The position numbers and the translations under genes are program-made. Under the pieces are notes generated by a model. It had not been told where the DNA came from. It did no database searches and saw nothing but the letters and a program-made list of their open reading frames with translations. A stretch of DNA of 64,000 nucleotides from DATFNI01 sp963787205 (GTDB taxonomy: Bacteria; Bacteroidota; Rhodothermia; Balneolales; DATFMH01). Shown here one piece after another: positions 8,214 through 18,298 of the stretch; within the stretch, counting starts at the first letter, position 1; each line of letters starts with the position of its first letter. The stretch covers positions 124,001-188,000 of the forward strand of contig CAWBCD010000007.1 in the NCBI GenBank assembly GCA_963787205.1, given 5' to 3'.

Positions 8214-10946
8214 ATGAGGGTTATGAAAGCTATTTCTTTGGGGGAAAAAGAATTGCCGCGGCTATTCCTTTTAATGTTTGCGAGCATCGTCCTGCTTCCT
8301 TCCTGCAAAACAACCAAGAGCACCGTTTCCTATTATCATACTCCCGGGATTTATCTAACGGGTTACGATAACAGCACACTGGCTAGAAATACTCTGCCTT
8401 TGCTGATGCCCTACAACAAAATCATTGATCCTGTCGGTCAGATCATAAAATACGGAGATCCCGACCTGGAAAATCATGCGCTCGATTGCATGTTCGATCC
8501 CCAGAAAAAGTACCTCGCGGTAATCGACAGGTATGGGTTGGCCATTTTGAATCCCGGTTCGTTTAAAATAATTGACAGAGTATTCTACCCGGATCATAAG
8601 ACGCTTAATCATTATGAAAATACATTCTCTGGCGTTACCTGGTACGAACGGAATGATAGTTTGTACGTGCTTACAAGCGTTGTGGATTCCCGGAATTCCT
8701 ACGTTCTAATGTTTTACTGGAACGGGTCACACAGTAAGCTTGTCCGAAAATTCAGACTTGAAGCTGAATCGCCGGCACCAATAGCTCTTCCAAACGACCT
8801 GGCTGTGAGTTATGAAACTGACGGCGACTATTTTCTGGGAGTCTGCAATGGAAATAACACAGTCGTGAAAATCGACCTACAGACCGGGGAAAAAATATGG
8901 ACGCAGCCTACGGGAATGGTGCCATACGGACTGGCCATCGCCGGGAATAAAATATATGTTACCAATTGGGGAGGAGAACGCCCGCAGAAAGATGCAACAT
9001 CCACGGCCGGGGCTCCCTGGGGAAGTATATTGGTAGACAGAACAACGGGAGCCGCTTCATCCGGGACGGTTTCGGTATTGAGTCTCAAAGACGGCAGACA
9101 GATTAAAGAGATACCCGTTGGACTGCATCCGAATGCAATCATTTCCAACAAAGCTGGAAGCCGGGTATATGTGGCCAATGGAAACAGTGATAATGTATCG
9201 GTAATCAACACGAGTGCCGATGAGGTGCTGGATACGATTCCTGTTGGACTATTCAAAAAAGGGCAACCCTATTACGGCGATACGCCGAATGCATTGGGAC
9301 TGAGTAAAGACGAAAAGACCCTCTATGTGGCTAACGGTATGGATAATGCCATCGCCGTTGTTTCGCTGGCTCCGGGAATGAAGGGTTCTGACATATTGGA
9401 AGGATTTATTCCCACAGAAGCATATCCTTCCGGGCTGGCACTGGATAATTCTAATCACATATTCGTCACCAATTTGGAAGCCGAAGGAGCAAGGGCTACT
9501 GTGGAAGACACAACTGAAAAAGCGTTCCAAACTTTTCATACGACGAATACTGTACCGACGTCTGGTTTCTTCAACGCGCACCGGATGCTGGCGTCGGTAT
9601 CCCAAATGCCAATTCCGAATGCTGATCAATTAAAGACATACTCCTCCCGGGTCAGGAAATTAAATCTTGCATTCCGGGTACAGCTCACTCACAGGCTTCC
9701 ACGCGCGAATGTTCCCCCACGACCCGTACCTGAACGAATCGGAGAGCCGTCCGTATTTCACCATGTCATTTATATCATCAAGGAAAACCGAACCTACGAC
9801 CAGGTTTTGGGCGATGATAAAAAGGGAGATGGAGATCCTGAGCTTTGTGCATTTGGAGAAAAAGTAACACCCAATGAGCACAAGCTTGCCGACGATTTTT
9901 TGCTGCTCGATAATTACTACGCATCGGGAAAATCATCAGCTGAAGGACATCAGTGGACCGATGCTGCCATGACGACCGATTATGTTGAGAAAAGTGTACG
10001 GGGTTGGTTCCGGAGTTATCCTCATGTGCAGAACGACGCGATGGTCTATTCTCCGAGTGGTTTTTTATGGAATGACGCGCTTGATCATCGCCAAAGTGTC
10101 CGAATCTATGGGGAGGCCGCGACTCCACATTTGCCAAACGGGGAACACTGGAAAGATGTCTATAAGTTGTATCAGAATGATAAAGATCTCTCATTTGTGA
10201 ATTCCACAACCATATCGAGGGTGGCTTCTGTCTTGTCCGGGTCGTATCCGGGTTACGACAGTCACAGGGTTCCCGATGTCTACCGGGCACGGGCATTTAT
10301 AAAAGAACTACATGCCTACGAAAGAGAACCGGGTGACCAACTTCCCAACCTCATGGTAATCGCTCTCCCGGCAGACCACACCGCAGGTTTGCGCCCCGGT
10401 TACCCGACGCCGCAATCAATGGTAGCGGATAATGACCTAGCCCTGGGACAAATTATCGAGGCTGTTACGCATAGCAGGTTCTGGCCCACCACAGCCATCT
10501 TTGTTACTGAAGACGATTCCCAGGACGGATGGGATCATGTCTCGGCTTATCGCACCGTTGGCTTTGTTGTGAGTCCCTATTCGCGCATGGGACGTACGGT
10601 TCATACCAATTATAATCAAACGTCGATGGTCAGGACTATCGAGCAAATCCTGGGCATTCCACCGATGAATATGATGGATGCCTCCGCGCTGCCTATGTTC
10701 GATTGTTTCAGTGGCACCAGGGATCTATCACCGTACGATGCTGTTACGAACCAGATTCCCCTGGATGACATGAACAAGGAATATTCTGAATTAAGCGGCA
10801 AGGCCAGGCGCTACGCTAAAAAATCGATGGAACCGCAGTTCGATCACATAGACGGGGGAGATGACGATCTGATGAACCACATCCTTTGGTTCGCAACCAT
10901 GAAAGGGAAACCATATCCGGAATTGAATGTGGAAGAGGGGGAATGA
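8214..10946 (+). CDS. Lipoprotein with YncE-like propeller and phosphoesterase domain
   Basis: ATG 8214 is chosen over upstream in-frame starts because GAGGA precedes it and a lipoprotein signal (FASIVLLPSC) follows directly. Residues about 60-440 form a YncE/surface-layer-type seven-bladed propeller: 'VYVANGNSDNVSVINTS', 'LGLSKDEKTLYVANG'. Residues about 500-870 form a phosphoesterase/alkaline-phosphatase-superfamily domain (IYIIKENRTYDQVLGD, SAEGHQWTDAA, FVTEDDSQDGWDHV). The fused family is widespread and of unproven substrate; phosphate-ester or phospholipid hydrolysis at the outer envelope is the usual guess. The gene stands alone. Confidence 0.85.
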   Translation: MRVMKAISLGEKELPRLFLLMFASIVLLPSCKTTKSTVSYYHTPGIYLTGYDNSTLARNTLPLLMPYNKIIDPVGQIIKYGDPDLENHALDCMFDPQKKYLAVIDRYGLAILNPGSFKIIDRVFYPDHKTLNHYENTFSGVTWYERNDSLYVLTSVVDSRNSYVLMFYWNGSHSKLVRKFRLEAESPAPIALPNDLAVSYETDGDYFLGVCNGNNTVVKIDLQTGEKIWTQPTGMVPYGLAIAGNKIYVTNWGGERPQKDATSTAGAPWGSILVDRTTGAASSGTVSVLSLKDGRQIKEIPVGLHPNAIISNKAGSRVYVANGNSDNVSVINTSADEVLDTIPVGLFKKGQPYYGDTPNALGLSKDEKTLYVANGMDNAIAVVSLAPGMKGSDILEGFIPTEAYPSGLALDNSNHIFVTNLEAEGARATVEDTTEKAFQTFHTTNTVPTSGFFNAHRMLASVSQMPIPNADQLKTYSSRVRKLNLAFRVQLTHRLPRANVPPRPVPERIGEPSVFHHVIYIIKENRTYDQVLGDDKKGDGDPELCAFGEKVTPNEHKLADDFLLLDNYYASGKSSAEGHQWTDAAMTTDYVEKSVRGWFRSYPHVQNDAMVYSPSGFLWNDALDHRQSVRIYGEAATPHLPNGEHWKDVYKLYQNDKDLSFVNSTTISRVASVLSGSYPGYDSHRVPDVYRARAFIKELHAYEREPGDQLPNLMVIALPADHTAGLRPGYPTPQSMVADNDLALGQIIEAVTHSRFWPTTAIFVTEDDSQDGWDHVSAYRTVGFVVSPYSRMGRTVHTNYNQTSMVRTIEQILGIPPMNMMDASALPMFDCFSGTRDLSPYDAVTNQIPLDDMNKEYSELSGKARRYAKKSMEPQFDHIDGGDDDLMNHILWFATMKGKPYPELNVEEGE

Positions 10947-11119
10947 TTAGAGAAGGAACTGTTGAAGGGGGTAATTGCGAGAATTAATGTTGAATAGAAA
11001 AACCTCGTATGGACGTGTGTTTTTCTTGTGTTGGATACGGCCAATGGTAAACCGCTCCCTTCTTCTTCACATTCTGATGTATGAGTTTGGGAAAAGGTCA
11101 GGGTAATATTTCTCCAAAC

Positions 11120-11419
11120 TCAGTTGATGTAAAATCCATCCTGATTCGGGCTTTTTTTAACGCCTTGTCCGTCGTTACAGAAACATAATTTTTCAGCAAT
11201 ATAACAATCCGGACACTTTTTCAATGTGAGAAGCATATGCGAAAATTTACCCGGACGATTTAGCAAGTCATTGACATTATCGTGGGCATTCAAAGCCAAA
11301 TTGTGCAGTAAAACCGGTTTAAAATCCATTGTTCTTGTGCAGAGCAAAATTATGAATTCTTCGTTTTCTATCCGGTAGGTTACTTCGGCTTCGCTTTCAT
11401 CAGTAGCTAGTAAGATCAT
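11120..11419 (-). CDS. Hypothetical small cysteine-containing protein
   Basis: This is a 99-residue frame with balanced, protein-like composition (many Glu, Asp, Leu, Asn) and a C-terminal cysteine cluster, KKCPDC followed by LCFCND. That could bind a metal ion. A weak AGG lies six bases before the ATG at 11419. It is the only plausible gene between 10947 and 11986. I recognise no family and could be mistaken about its being expressed. Confidence 0.4.
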   Translation of the reverse strand: MILLATDESEAEVTYRIENEEFIILLCTRTMDFKPVLLHNLALNAHDNVNDLLNRPGKFSHMLLTLKKCPDCYIAEKLCFCNDGQGVKKSPNQDGFYIN

Positions 11420-11911
11420 TATGCCTATACTTTATGTCGTTATCTGTCTTGTAGTTACATTAATGTTTTCTAATGCATATATCCTGTTGTTAACGCTCTA
11501 GATAGGAAAATATTCTTAACTAATTAAGACATTGTTAGAGATGGGATTAGAAGGCTTGGCAATACCCTTGGTTGTTCTTTGATTTCATTTAGGTGAATTC
11601 TCGACCCACTGAATTCGATATCGATCTGCGGACGATGCATGTTTACACGGTTTGTTGCAGAAATTCTAATTCCGGCTTTTTTTGCTCGGATACGCCGGCA
11701 TTTCTTAGAGGAAGCTCACTAATCCCGGTGAAATACTTCGAGGCTTGGGCAGAACTATGAATTGAATAGCAAGTTGCCTGCTACGTCTGCTGCCAATGGA
11801 TTGCATATGGGGTAAAGAGCCTCACATGCAATCCTCATGGCGGGACGACTCTATGTAGGTCATATTGTTCTGGTCTTAAAATTTGTGCAGGACAATTAAA
11901 AGGCACCCTAT
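11420..11911. other. Gene-free stretch with one hairpin
   Basis: No supported gene is visible. The one clear structure is a 9-bp inverted repeat, GGATTGCAT at 11798-11806 and ATGCAATCC at 11826-11834, around a 19-base loop. Short open frames on the minus strand (for example 11543-11640) show no family likeness. Confidence 0.4.
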
Positions 11912-11943
11912 AAAAAAACCCGGATCCAGGATCCGGGTTTTTA
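11912..11943 (-). terminator. Rho-independent terminator of the OmpA lipoprotein gene
   Basis: AAAAACCCGGATCC and GGATCCGGGTTTTT form a perfect GC-rich stem around a very short loop, with a run of T after the stem on the minus strand. It lies 44 bases beyond the stop at 11987. Confidence 0.85.
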
Positions 11944-11986
11944 GGTAAATGCTGCAAGAAACGAGACTGTTACCAATCGTAAATCA

Positions 11987-12769
11987 TTACGGGTTTCCCG
12001 ATTGATTATTAATGTGAGATTCTGCCCTTCTGTTATATCTGCAACCGGGACCCGTTGTTTGCATCTTCTGTTCAGCGCTGCAGACAACGGGAGCCTTGCC
12101 CAATCCACGGGTTGTTATGCGGCTGGCGTCTACACCATTATTCGTATAAAACTCTTTCACAGCATCAGCCCTGCGTATGCTGAGTCTTAAATTATATTGA
12201 TCACCACCAACATGATCCGTATAAGCATCGATGGTAAGGTTGAGTTGCGGGTGATCCCTTAACTGGGTTACATTTTGGGACAATATCGAAGCCGCCTGGT
12301 CATCGATATTGGATTTGTCAAAATTAAAATGAACCGTTTGTAACTCTACTTTCGGGGGAGCTGGCGGAGGAGGTGGTGCCGCCGTAGTGAAACTCCATAC
12401 GTTCGACCATGGACCGGTTCCTCCACTATCGGAGGCGTTTACCTGCCAGTAATAAGTAGTCGAATGGTCAAGACCGGATAACTTTGCTGAGGTTGAAGAC
12501 AGATCGTTCTGGTCGGATACAATGGAGCTGAAGTTTGAATCACTGGCCACCCTCAGGTGATAGGTTTCAGCCCTGGCAGCAGGACTCCAGTTTACGTTAA
12601 GGCTGGTTGTTTGACCCGTAGCTCCATTTTCAGGCCATGCCAGGGCAGGAGCAGATGGTACCTGTACTACAGCAGGTGCTTCTTTTGCAACCTTTTTGGT
12701 CGATTTGCATGCCATCATACCCATGATAAGCATGCCAGCAACAACTAATAAATTAAAGGCTTGTTTCAT
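11987..12769 (-). CDS. FN3 / OmpA-C (Pal-like) lipoprotein
   Basis: The 260-residue product begins with a lipoprotein signal (lipobox GMMAC). Residues about 40-130 form a fibronectin-III-type domain (WPENGATGQTTSLNVNWSPA, TTYYWQVNASD). A proline-rich linker (PPPPPAPP) leads to an OmpA/Pal peptidoglycan-binding domain with VHFNFDKSNID, IDAYTDHVG, YNLRLSIRRADAVKEF and NRRAE. It should tether outer membrane to peptidoglycan. The FN3 insert is unusual for Pal and may bind a partner. It is monocistronic with its own terminator. Confidence 0.88.
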   Translation of the reverse strand: MKQAFNLLVVAGMLIMGMMACKSTKKVAKEAPAVVQVPSAPALAWPENGATGQTTSLNVNWSPAARAETYHLRVASDSNFSSIVSDQNDLSSTSAKLSGLDHSTTYYWQVNASDSGGTGPWSNVWSFTTAAPPPPPAPPKVELQTVHFNFDKSNIDDQAASILSQNVTQLRDHPQLNLTIDAYTDHVGGDQYNLRLSIRRADAVKEFYTNNGVDASRITTRGLGKAPVVCSAEQKMQTTGPGCRYNRRAESHINNQSGNP

Positions 12770-13272
12770 GATTGTTTCAATATTTGCATTGAGTAATTAT
12801 ACACTTGTTTCATTTGAGTAATAGGATGAACACTAGTCGATTAGGATTAATTCATATGTAACAGATACAATTAAAAAAGGATCTACCAGTTCTTCAACCT
12901 TTTTTTAAAACTTTCCGGATTTAATTCCAGGCTATTGCAATTGATCCTGACAAAACTAAGTCTCCAATTATACGAACTTACAGCTGTTCAAAACGCTTAA
13001 CACCTCTTTAAATATGGGTATTTTGGGGAATTTAGGTGGATTTTAGAAATCCCAGGGATCAATTCCTATTCATAGCCGGACCCCGACCAGGGGTCTCAAG
13101 AACATTTTGGATAGAAGTGATCAGGTCGACCTCCCCGATTCACAGGGAATGCATAACAGTTAAATAACCGCAAAGCGCATCTGGGGTCAGAAAGTAAATT
13201 TATTTAATTTAGAAAGTATCAGTCTTAGTTATCGAAAACAGAGCTGCTGGCGAATAATTGGATACAAGTGAT
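12770..13272. other. Gene-free stretch
   Basis: The stretch is AT-rich near the OmpA gene start and mixed after 13000. I see no convincing gene, RNA or repeat. It presumably holds the promoters of the two genes that read away from each other on its sides. Confidence 0.4.
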
Positions 13273-13857
13273 ATGAAAATCATCCAACCCTCTTTATTCC
13301 CTCAACTAAATGAAGTCAAACTTTTCAGTTTTCTGATCGTCATCACTCCTTCCCCTGAAATTGTAACCGATGTCAACAGGCTCAAATCAGAGTTCTATCA
13401 GATGTACGGTAGATACGGGAGCATGGATTCCAAACCACATATTACAGTATGCCAATTTTTAATGTTTGATGATCGGCAGAATAATGTTTTGCTGTCACTG
13501 CAGAAAAGTTTGGCTCGGATAAGTCCGTTTGAGCTGAAATTAAACGGATTCGGGCATTTCATTAACAGCAATGTAATCTATCTGCGTGTTGCGCAATCTG
13601 AAGAACTAGAATCCCTGAAGAACTTGTTTGTTTATAGTTTAAAACGACTTTGGATAGAACAGAACAAAATCGTAATCAAAAAACACCATCTCACTATAGC
13701 AAAAGGCATTCATCCCGGCATCTTTGAATCCGCTTATGACATTTATCTCCCGGGGTCATACCGCAATTCCTTTATTGTAAATAAATTAGCTGTTCTCGGA
13801 TATGCTCCTTATGAAGCAAGGTATTCGAAACTAATGGATTTGAAGCTGGGTAAATAG
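13273..13857 (+). CDS. 2H phosphoesterase / 2'-5' RNA ligase-like protein
   Basis: The product (194 residues from ATG 13273; an in-frame TTG lies at 13258) has two H-x-T motifs about 80 residues apart: KPHITVCQF and KKHHLTIAKG. These are the catalytic pair of the 2H phosphoesterase superfamily. In these small stand-alone members the substrate is usually a cyclic phosphodiester in RNA or a nucleotide, but the exact reaction is unknown. There is no signal peptide, so it is cytoplasmic. It stands alone just before the AT-rich mannan locus. Confidence 0.75.
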   Translation: MKIIQPSLFPQLNEVKLFSFLIVITPSPEIVTDVNRLKSEFYQMYGRYGSMDSKPHITVCQFLMFDDRQNNVLLSLQKSLARISPFELKLNGFGHFINSNVIYLRVAQSEELESLKNLFVYSLKRLWIEQNKIVIKKHHLTIAKGIHPGIFESAYDIYLPGSYRNSFIVNKLAVLGYAPYEARYSKLMDLKLGK

Positions 13858-14434
13858 TCTGTCATGATGGTCTCCCAAGTGGACCCTGACGACCAATTGA
13901 CTGAAAAGCGATTGAGAAATTTTGTTTTTGTGTCGTAAAGTCAAGAAAGAGCGATTAGTGTACCATTTTTGTACCAAAACTAGTTAGTTCATGCTTACGA
14001 ACTAACAGATGAGTTGGAAGCTACGGGATAAGAAATATTCCTCTGAATATCTTGTCCACCGAATTCGGTTATCACGTAATTCTACAATGTGGTAACCTCC
14101 CCCGAAAAATAGGGTAGCTTACAAACGGATAAAAACATTAGTAGAAAAGATCTAAGTTAATTTGCCGGGCAAGGAGCGTCCATAGACACTATTTTTAAAT
14201 TCTATTGTGCTGCCTCTATTCAAATATTATTTAAAATAATCATAGCGTAGCTAATATTTATTGATCATAACTAAAATATAGAGATAACTAATTTGTGGGA
14301 AAAATAAGTCTGTTTCTAGTATTACATATTTCATAATATCATAATAAATCATCAGCAAAGTGTTAGAAACAAATTTAATATATATTGCATATTAGCTATT
14401 CAATATAAAATTCTATAAGTAGAAAATATGTCTA
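13858..14434. other. Gene-free left border of the AT-rich locus
   Basis: No gene is supported. GTTAGTTC at 13983-13990 and GAACTAAC at 13999-14006 form an 8-bp inverted repeat, possibly a weak transcript end. From about 14180 the base composition turns strongly AT-rich, marking the border of the mannan locus. I found no integrase and no direct repeat of the tRNA-Ile2 end here. Confidence 0.4.
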
Positions 14435-14465
14435 TATAAATACATGGTATATATATGTATTTATA
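14435..14465. promoter_or_regulatory. Palindrome before the sugar transporter gene
   Basis: TATAAATACAT at 14435-14445 is mirrored by ATGTATTTATA at 14455-14465, an 11-bp perfect inverted repeat with a 9-base spacer. It ends 33 bases before the ATG of the transporter. The place suits an operator or promoter element for the mannan locus. No binding protein can be named. Confidence 0.4.
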
Positions 14466-14498
14466 TATGCGGGATATTTTATCTTTTATAATATACCT

Positions 14499-15782
14499 AT
14501 GGCCAAAAAAATTTCGAATAAACTCGCCTTGACGATTGTCACTTTTATTTTTTTTATGTTCGGTTTTTTAACAGTGATGAACGACATTCTCATTCCTCAC
14601 CTGAAATCAATGTTCCACTTGAGTTATGCCGGAACAATGCTTATTCAATTCATGTTTTTTCTGGCATATTTCATAATGTCGATCCCTTCTGGGAAAGTTG
14701 TCTCGTTATTCGGATATAGAAATACAATTATTATAGGTTTAGTTGTTTCGGGTATAGGTGGACTTCTATTCTTTCCTGCTGCTGCAATTCCATCTTACGT
14801 TCTTTTTTTAGTCGCTTTTTTTGTGTTGGCAACTGGCATTACAATAATACAAGTCGCAGCAAATCCTTATGTAAGTTTGTTGGGACCAGCAAAAACCGCA
14901 TCGAGCCGATTAAATTTGGCTCAGGCTTTTAATTCGTTAGGTACAATGATTGCTGGTCCTCTTGGAGGGATGTTAATATTGTCAACCGTTGTAGTTTCAG
15001 CAACTAAATTTGCAAGTTTCACTCATGCCCAAAAGGTGGCTTATCAGGCACAACAAGCTCATACGGTTCAAGTGCCATATATTGTTTTTGCACTTATTCT
15101 TTTTGTATTTGGAGTCATTGTTTATTTGTTTCATCTACCGGATGTTGTCTCTGATGAAGACCTTGAAGAAATTAGAAACAAGGAAGATAAATACACATAT
15201 CGCGAGGCTTTAAAACATAAACATCTTTTTTTCGGTGTTATAGCGATTTTTATGTATGTGGGGGCCGAAGTAACTATTGGCAGTTTCATGGTAAATTTTA
15301 TTAGTTTACCGAATATCGGACATATTTCAGAGAGTACCGCGGCCCAATATTTGAGTTTATATTGGGGTGGAGCTATGATTGGACGCTTCTTTGGTTCGGC
15401 CGTGTTGCAAAAAGTTGATTCCAGAAAATTACTTGGAATTTTCGCCTCAATAGCCGGTTTCCTTGTTATCATTGCTATGTTGACTTCTGGATCTGTTGCC
15501 ATGTGGGCTATTCTCGCAGTCGGATTATTCAATTCCATACAATTCCCAAATATCTTTACACTTGGCATCGAAGGTATGGGTAAATTGACAGAAAAGGCCT
15601 CTAGTTTGTTGATAATGGCCATTGTTGGTGGAGCAGTAATTCCTGTTATCCAAGGTGTTATTGCAGATAACATTGGTATACATCATGCTTATATTCTTCC
15701 TCTAATTTGTTATGCGTACATCGTCTTTTATGGGTTTAAGGGTTCAAAAATTCAAAAAAAAGTTGTACCAGTCAGTGTTTAA
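14499..15782 (+). CDS. Sugar MFS transporter, FucP/GluP-like
   Basis: This 427-residue protein has about twelve membrane segments and the layout of FucP-type sugar:proton symporters: an N-terminal 'FGFLTVMNDILIPHLK' helix, then 'ANPYVSLLGP' and 'NLAQAFNSLGTMIAGPLGG'. The family brings fucose, glucose/galactose, mannose or N-acetylhexosamine across the inner membrane. Next to ManA and a mannan locus, mannose is the most likely load. It is the first gene of the AT-rich block and probably shares a transcript with the isomerase 97 bases downstream. Confidence 0.85.
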   Translation: MAKKISNKLALTIVTFIFFMFGFLTVMNDILIPHLKSMFHLSYAGTMLIQFMFFLAYFIMSIPSGKVVSLFGYRNTIIIGLVVSGIGGLLFFPAAAIPSYVLFLVAFFVLATGITIIQVAANPYVSLLGPAKTASSRLNLAQAFNSLGTMIAGPLGGMLILSTVVVSATKFASFTHAQKVAYQAQQAHTVQVPYIVFALILFVFGVIVYLFHLPDVVSDEDLEEIRNKEDKYTYREALKHKHLFFGVIAIFMYVGAEVTIGSFMVNFISLPNIGHISESTAAQYLSLYWGGAMIGRFFGSAVLQKVDSRKLLGIFASIAGFLVIIAMLTSGSVAMWAILAVGLFNSIQFPNIFTLGIEGMGKLTEKASSLLIMAIVGGAVIPVIQGVIADNIGIHHAYILPLICYAYIVFYGFKGSKIQKKVVPVSV

Positions 15783-15881
15783 AGTATTACCTGAATTTGT
15801 TTTTTTATAAAGATTTGGAAGAATTGAAATTGATATAAAAACTGTCCAGATGTTATGAATGTGAAATTTTAAAAAATAGTG

Positions 15882-16961
15882 ATGAGAATACCTGATGTAA
15901 TAATACTTCCTCCGAATAGAGTGTGGCGTTCATATTTAGGTGGTAAAATTATAGACACTATACAGGGTAAACCAAAGGCAAAAGACAGTCATTTCCCCGA
16001 AGATTGGATTGCATCCACAACTGTTGCAAGTAATGGAGAAATGGAGCAACGAGAAAATGAAGGTCTTTCAGAAGTGCAAATCCATGAAAAACGGATTACT
16101 TTAAAAACCTTAATGGAAGAATATCCTGCTGAAATTTTGGGGCTGGAACATTATCAGAGATATGGAGCGAATACACAGTTCTTACTTAAATTTTTGGACT
16201 CTTCCATTAGATTACATATTCAGGCGCATCCAACTATTTCGTTTGCTAAAAAAAATCTAAACAGTAATTCAGGCAAAACGGAAGCATATGTTATTCTGGG
16301 TATAAGGGATGAAATCAAAGATCCATATATATATTTGGGATTTCAGAAAAGAATTACACCTGCTGTTTTAAAAAAAATAACCCTGGAACAGGATATTGCA
16401 AGGCTATTGACCTATTTTGAAAAAATACCGATAAAACCAGGTGATGTTTTCATAGTTCCAGGAGGTCTTACACATGCCATTGGCGAAGGAGTGTTTATGA
16501 TCGAAATTATGGAACCGACTGATTTCGTGGTCCGGGTAGAGTACAAAAGGGGAGAATATTTACTCCCACACGAGGCAAGATTTATGGGGCGAGACGTCAA
16601 CTTTGCTATTGATATGATTGATTTTAATCAATATGGAATTGATCAAATAAAACAGAATCATTTTTGTCAGCCAAAGTTAATAGAAGCAAATTCAGGAGGT
16701 AACGAATATAGTTTAATAGATAAAAAGAAGACCAAATGCTTCACTGTTAATAAGCTAATAATAAAAGATACTTTTATAAAAAAATCGGATGCATTTTATG
16801 TTGGTGTAGTTACAAAGGGAGGTGGTCAAATAATATCTGACGATTCTCAAGTGACCATCAAAATGGGTGATAAATTTCTTGTTCCCTATAAAACTAAAGA
16901 TGTCATGTTTAGTTCAGATAACGGATTGGAAATTATATTAGCTTTTCCACCAACCGAATAA
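15882..16961 (+). CDS. manA: Mannose-6-phosphate isomerase, class I
   Basis: The 359-residue product has the zinc ligands of type I phosphomannose isomerase: QAHPT, GKTEAY and GLTHAIG. The catalytic Arg region is VRVEYKRGEY. It converts mannose-6-phosphate to fructose-6-phosphate and so links mannan breakdown to glycolysis. A GTG at 15879 is an equally placed alternative start. It follows the MFS transporter on the same strand and ends before the AraC gene that reads against it. Confidence 0.88.
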   Translation: MRIPDVIILPPNRVWRSYLGGKIIDTIQGKPKAKDSHFPEDWIASTTVASNGEMEQRENEGLSEVQIHEKRITLKTLMEEYPAEILGLEHYQRYGANTQFLLKFLDSSIRLHIQAHPTISFAKKNLNSNSGKTEAYVILGIRDEIKDPYIYLGFQKRITPAVLKKITLEQDIARLLTYFEKIPIKPGDVFIVPGGLTHAIGEGVFMIEIMEPTDFVVRVEYKRGEYLLPHEARFMGRDVNFAIDMIDFNQYGIDQIKQNHFCQPKLIEANSGGNEYSLIDKKKTKCFTVNKLIIKDTFIKKSDAFYVGVVTKGGGQIISDDSQVTIKMGDKFLVPYKTKDVMFSSDNGLEIILAFPPTE

Positions 16962-17041
16962 AAAATCAGGGAGAATATTTTTGCTAAAACCCTAATATAA
17001 ATAACGTTATTACGATTGGCCCAATGTAAGTACTTAATTAT

Positions 17042-17905
17042 TCAATAGTTAGTTATTTTTTGCTCGTATCCACGAAATTCTCTGGGTGTGCAGCCTCTTT
17101 TCTTTTTAAATAGTCTATTGAAATTAGAAAGATTATTAAATCCACACTTATAGCATATTTCTGAAATATTATCATTTGTCTCAAGGAGCATTCGGGATGC
17201 ATGGCCTATTCTAATATCAATCAGATAATCTGAAAAACTATGATTTGTCCTTTTTTTAAAAAAATGGCTGAATGCTGAATCAGACATATTAATGCTCGAT
17301 GCTACCTCAGTAAGAGATATATCGTCACTGTAATGATTCTGCAGATATTTAATAACTTTTTTAATTCTACTATTTTGCGGTAGTATAAAATTGGATTTAA
17401 ATGATGAACTAGCCAGTAATTTTTGATTTCGTGAAATAGCTAAATCATATAATATTGAAAAAAAATCAAGTATTGAGTCAAACCCATGGGTAAGAGAGAG
17501 TTTCAGTATTTTTTCTTTTATAATAGTTTTCGTTTCTTCCGAAAATTCAATACCACGGTAAGAATTTTCGAACATATTTTTAATGGGAGACATCAGTTTT
17601 TTATTTAGCAGATTCATATTAAATAGGTTTTCTGCAAACTGAATAGTTATAACGTGGCTACTCTTTGATGCTTCATCAGCCTTCCAGGCATGGTATGTAT
17701 TGGGTCCAATTAAAACCAAGTCAATATTAGTGTAATTGTTAATGGAATCCCCAACAATTCTTCTACCTGATGAATTAAAAACCAGATTTAATTCATATTC
17801 GGGGTGATAGTGTACTGAATAATCAAATTTGGCATTTTCATGGTTCAGTAAAATGAAGAATTCATCATCTTTAACAGGGGTTATTTCTCTCTCTATATTT
17901 TCCAT
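17042..17905 (-). CDS. AraC-family regulator with cupin sensor
   Basis: The 287-residue product has an N-terminal cupin-like sugar-sensing part (HYHPEYELNLVFNSSGRRIVGD, split by a turn). Its C-terminal AraC DNA-binding domain has two helix-turn-helix units (ISLTEVASSINMSDSAFSHFFKK, and ISEICYKCGFNNLSNFNRLFKK, each split here). It reads away from susC across 393 bases and is probably the local activator of the mannan genes, responding to a mannose-type ligand. AraC control is an alternative to hybrid two-component or SusR control in such loci. Confidence 0.85.
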   Translation of the reverse strand: MENIEREITPVKDDEFFILLNHENAKFDYSVHYHPEYELNLVFNSSGRRIVGDSINNYTNIDLVLIGPNTYHAWKADEASKSSHVITIQFAENLFNMNLLNKKLMSPIKNMFENSYRGIEFSEETKTIIKEKILKLSLTHGFDSILDFFSILYDLAISRNQKLLASSSFKSNFILPQNSRIKKVIKYLQNHYSDDISLTEVASSINMSDSAFSHFFKKRTNHSFSDYLIDIRIGHASRMLLETNDNISEICYKCGFNNLSNFNRLFKKKRGCTPREFRGYEQKITNY

Positions 17906-18298
17906 AATAAAACGAATATTAATTAAGGATTAATAAAAATTACCTGTTAAAGGTAAAGTATAAGTGATAAAAATGGTAAAATAAGTCATTAAAGTATCAT
18001 TTACATTGCATATGTAAGCGTCAAAATAAGGGTTTAAATGCTTTGTGGTCCTTAATAGTGAAAATGTGCCATTTATAAAAGAGAATAATTTCATAAAAAC
18101 ATCAATTATTGACATTAAGCCATTAGAAGCGTTTCTGTTTTTCGACTAAAATATGTCACAATAAGTCGACTGGAACTAAAAGTGTGGAAAACTGAGAATG
18201 ACAGACAAAAATTATACTGTATGAAAGCGATTTTTAGTGGTTGTTTCTCAATAAAAATTAAGTACATATTAAAACCATAATGTCAAAAAGGTTTGATT
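17906..18298. promoter_or_regulatory. Divergent control region between araC and susC
   Basis: This AT-rich intergenic region must carry both promoters. TCGACT appears twice in the same direction, at 18142-18147 and 18166-18171 (24 bases apart), a spacing that could suit paired AraC half-sites. I see no clear Bacteroidota -7 element (TAnnTTTG). The operator suggestion is an inference. Confidence 0.35.
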
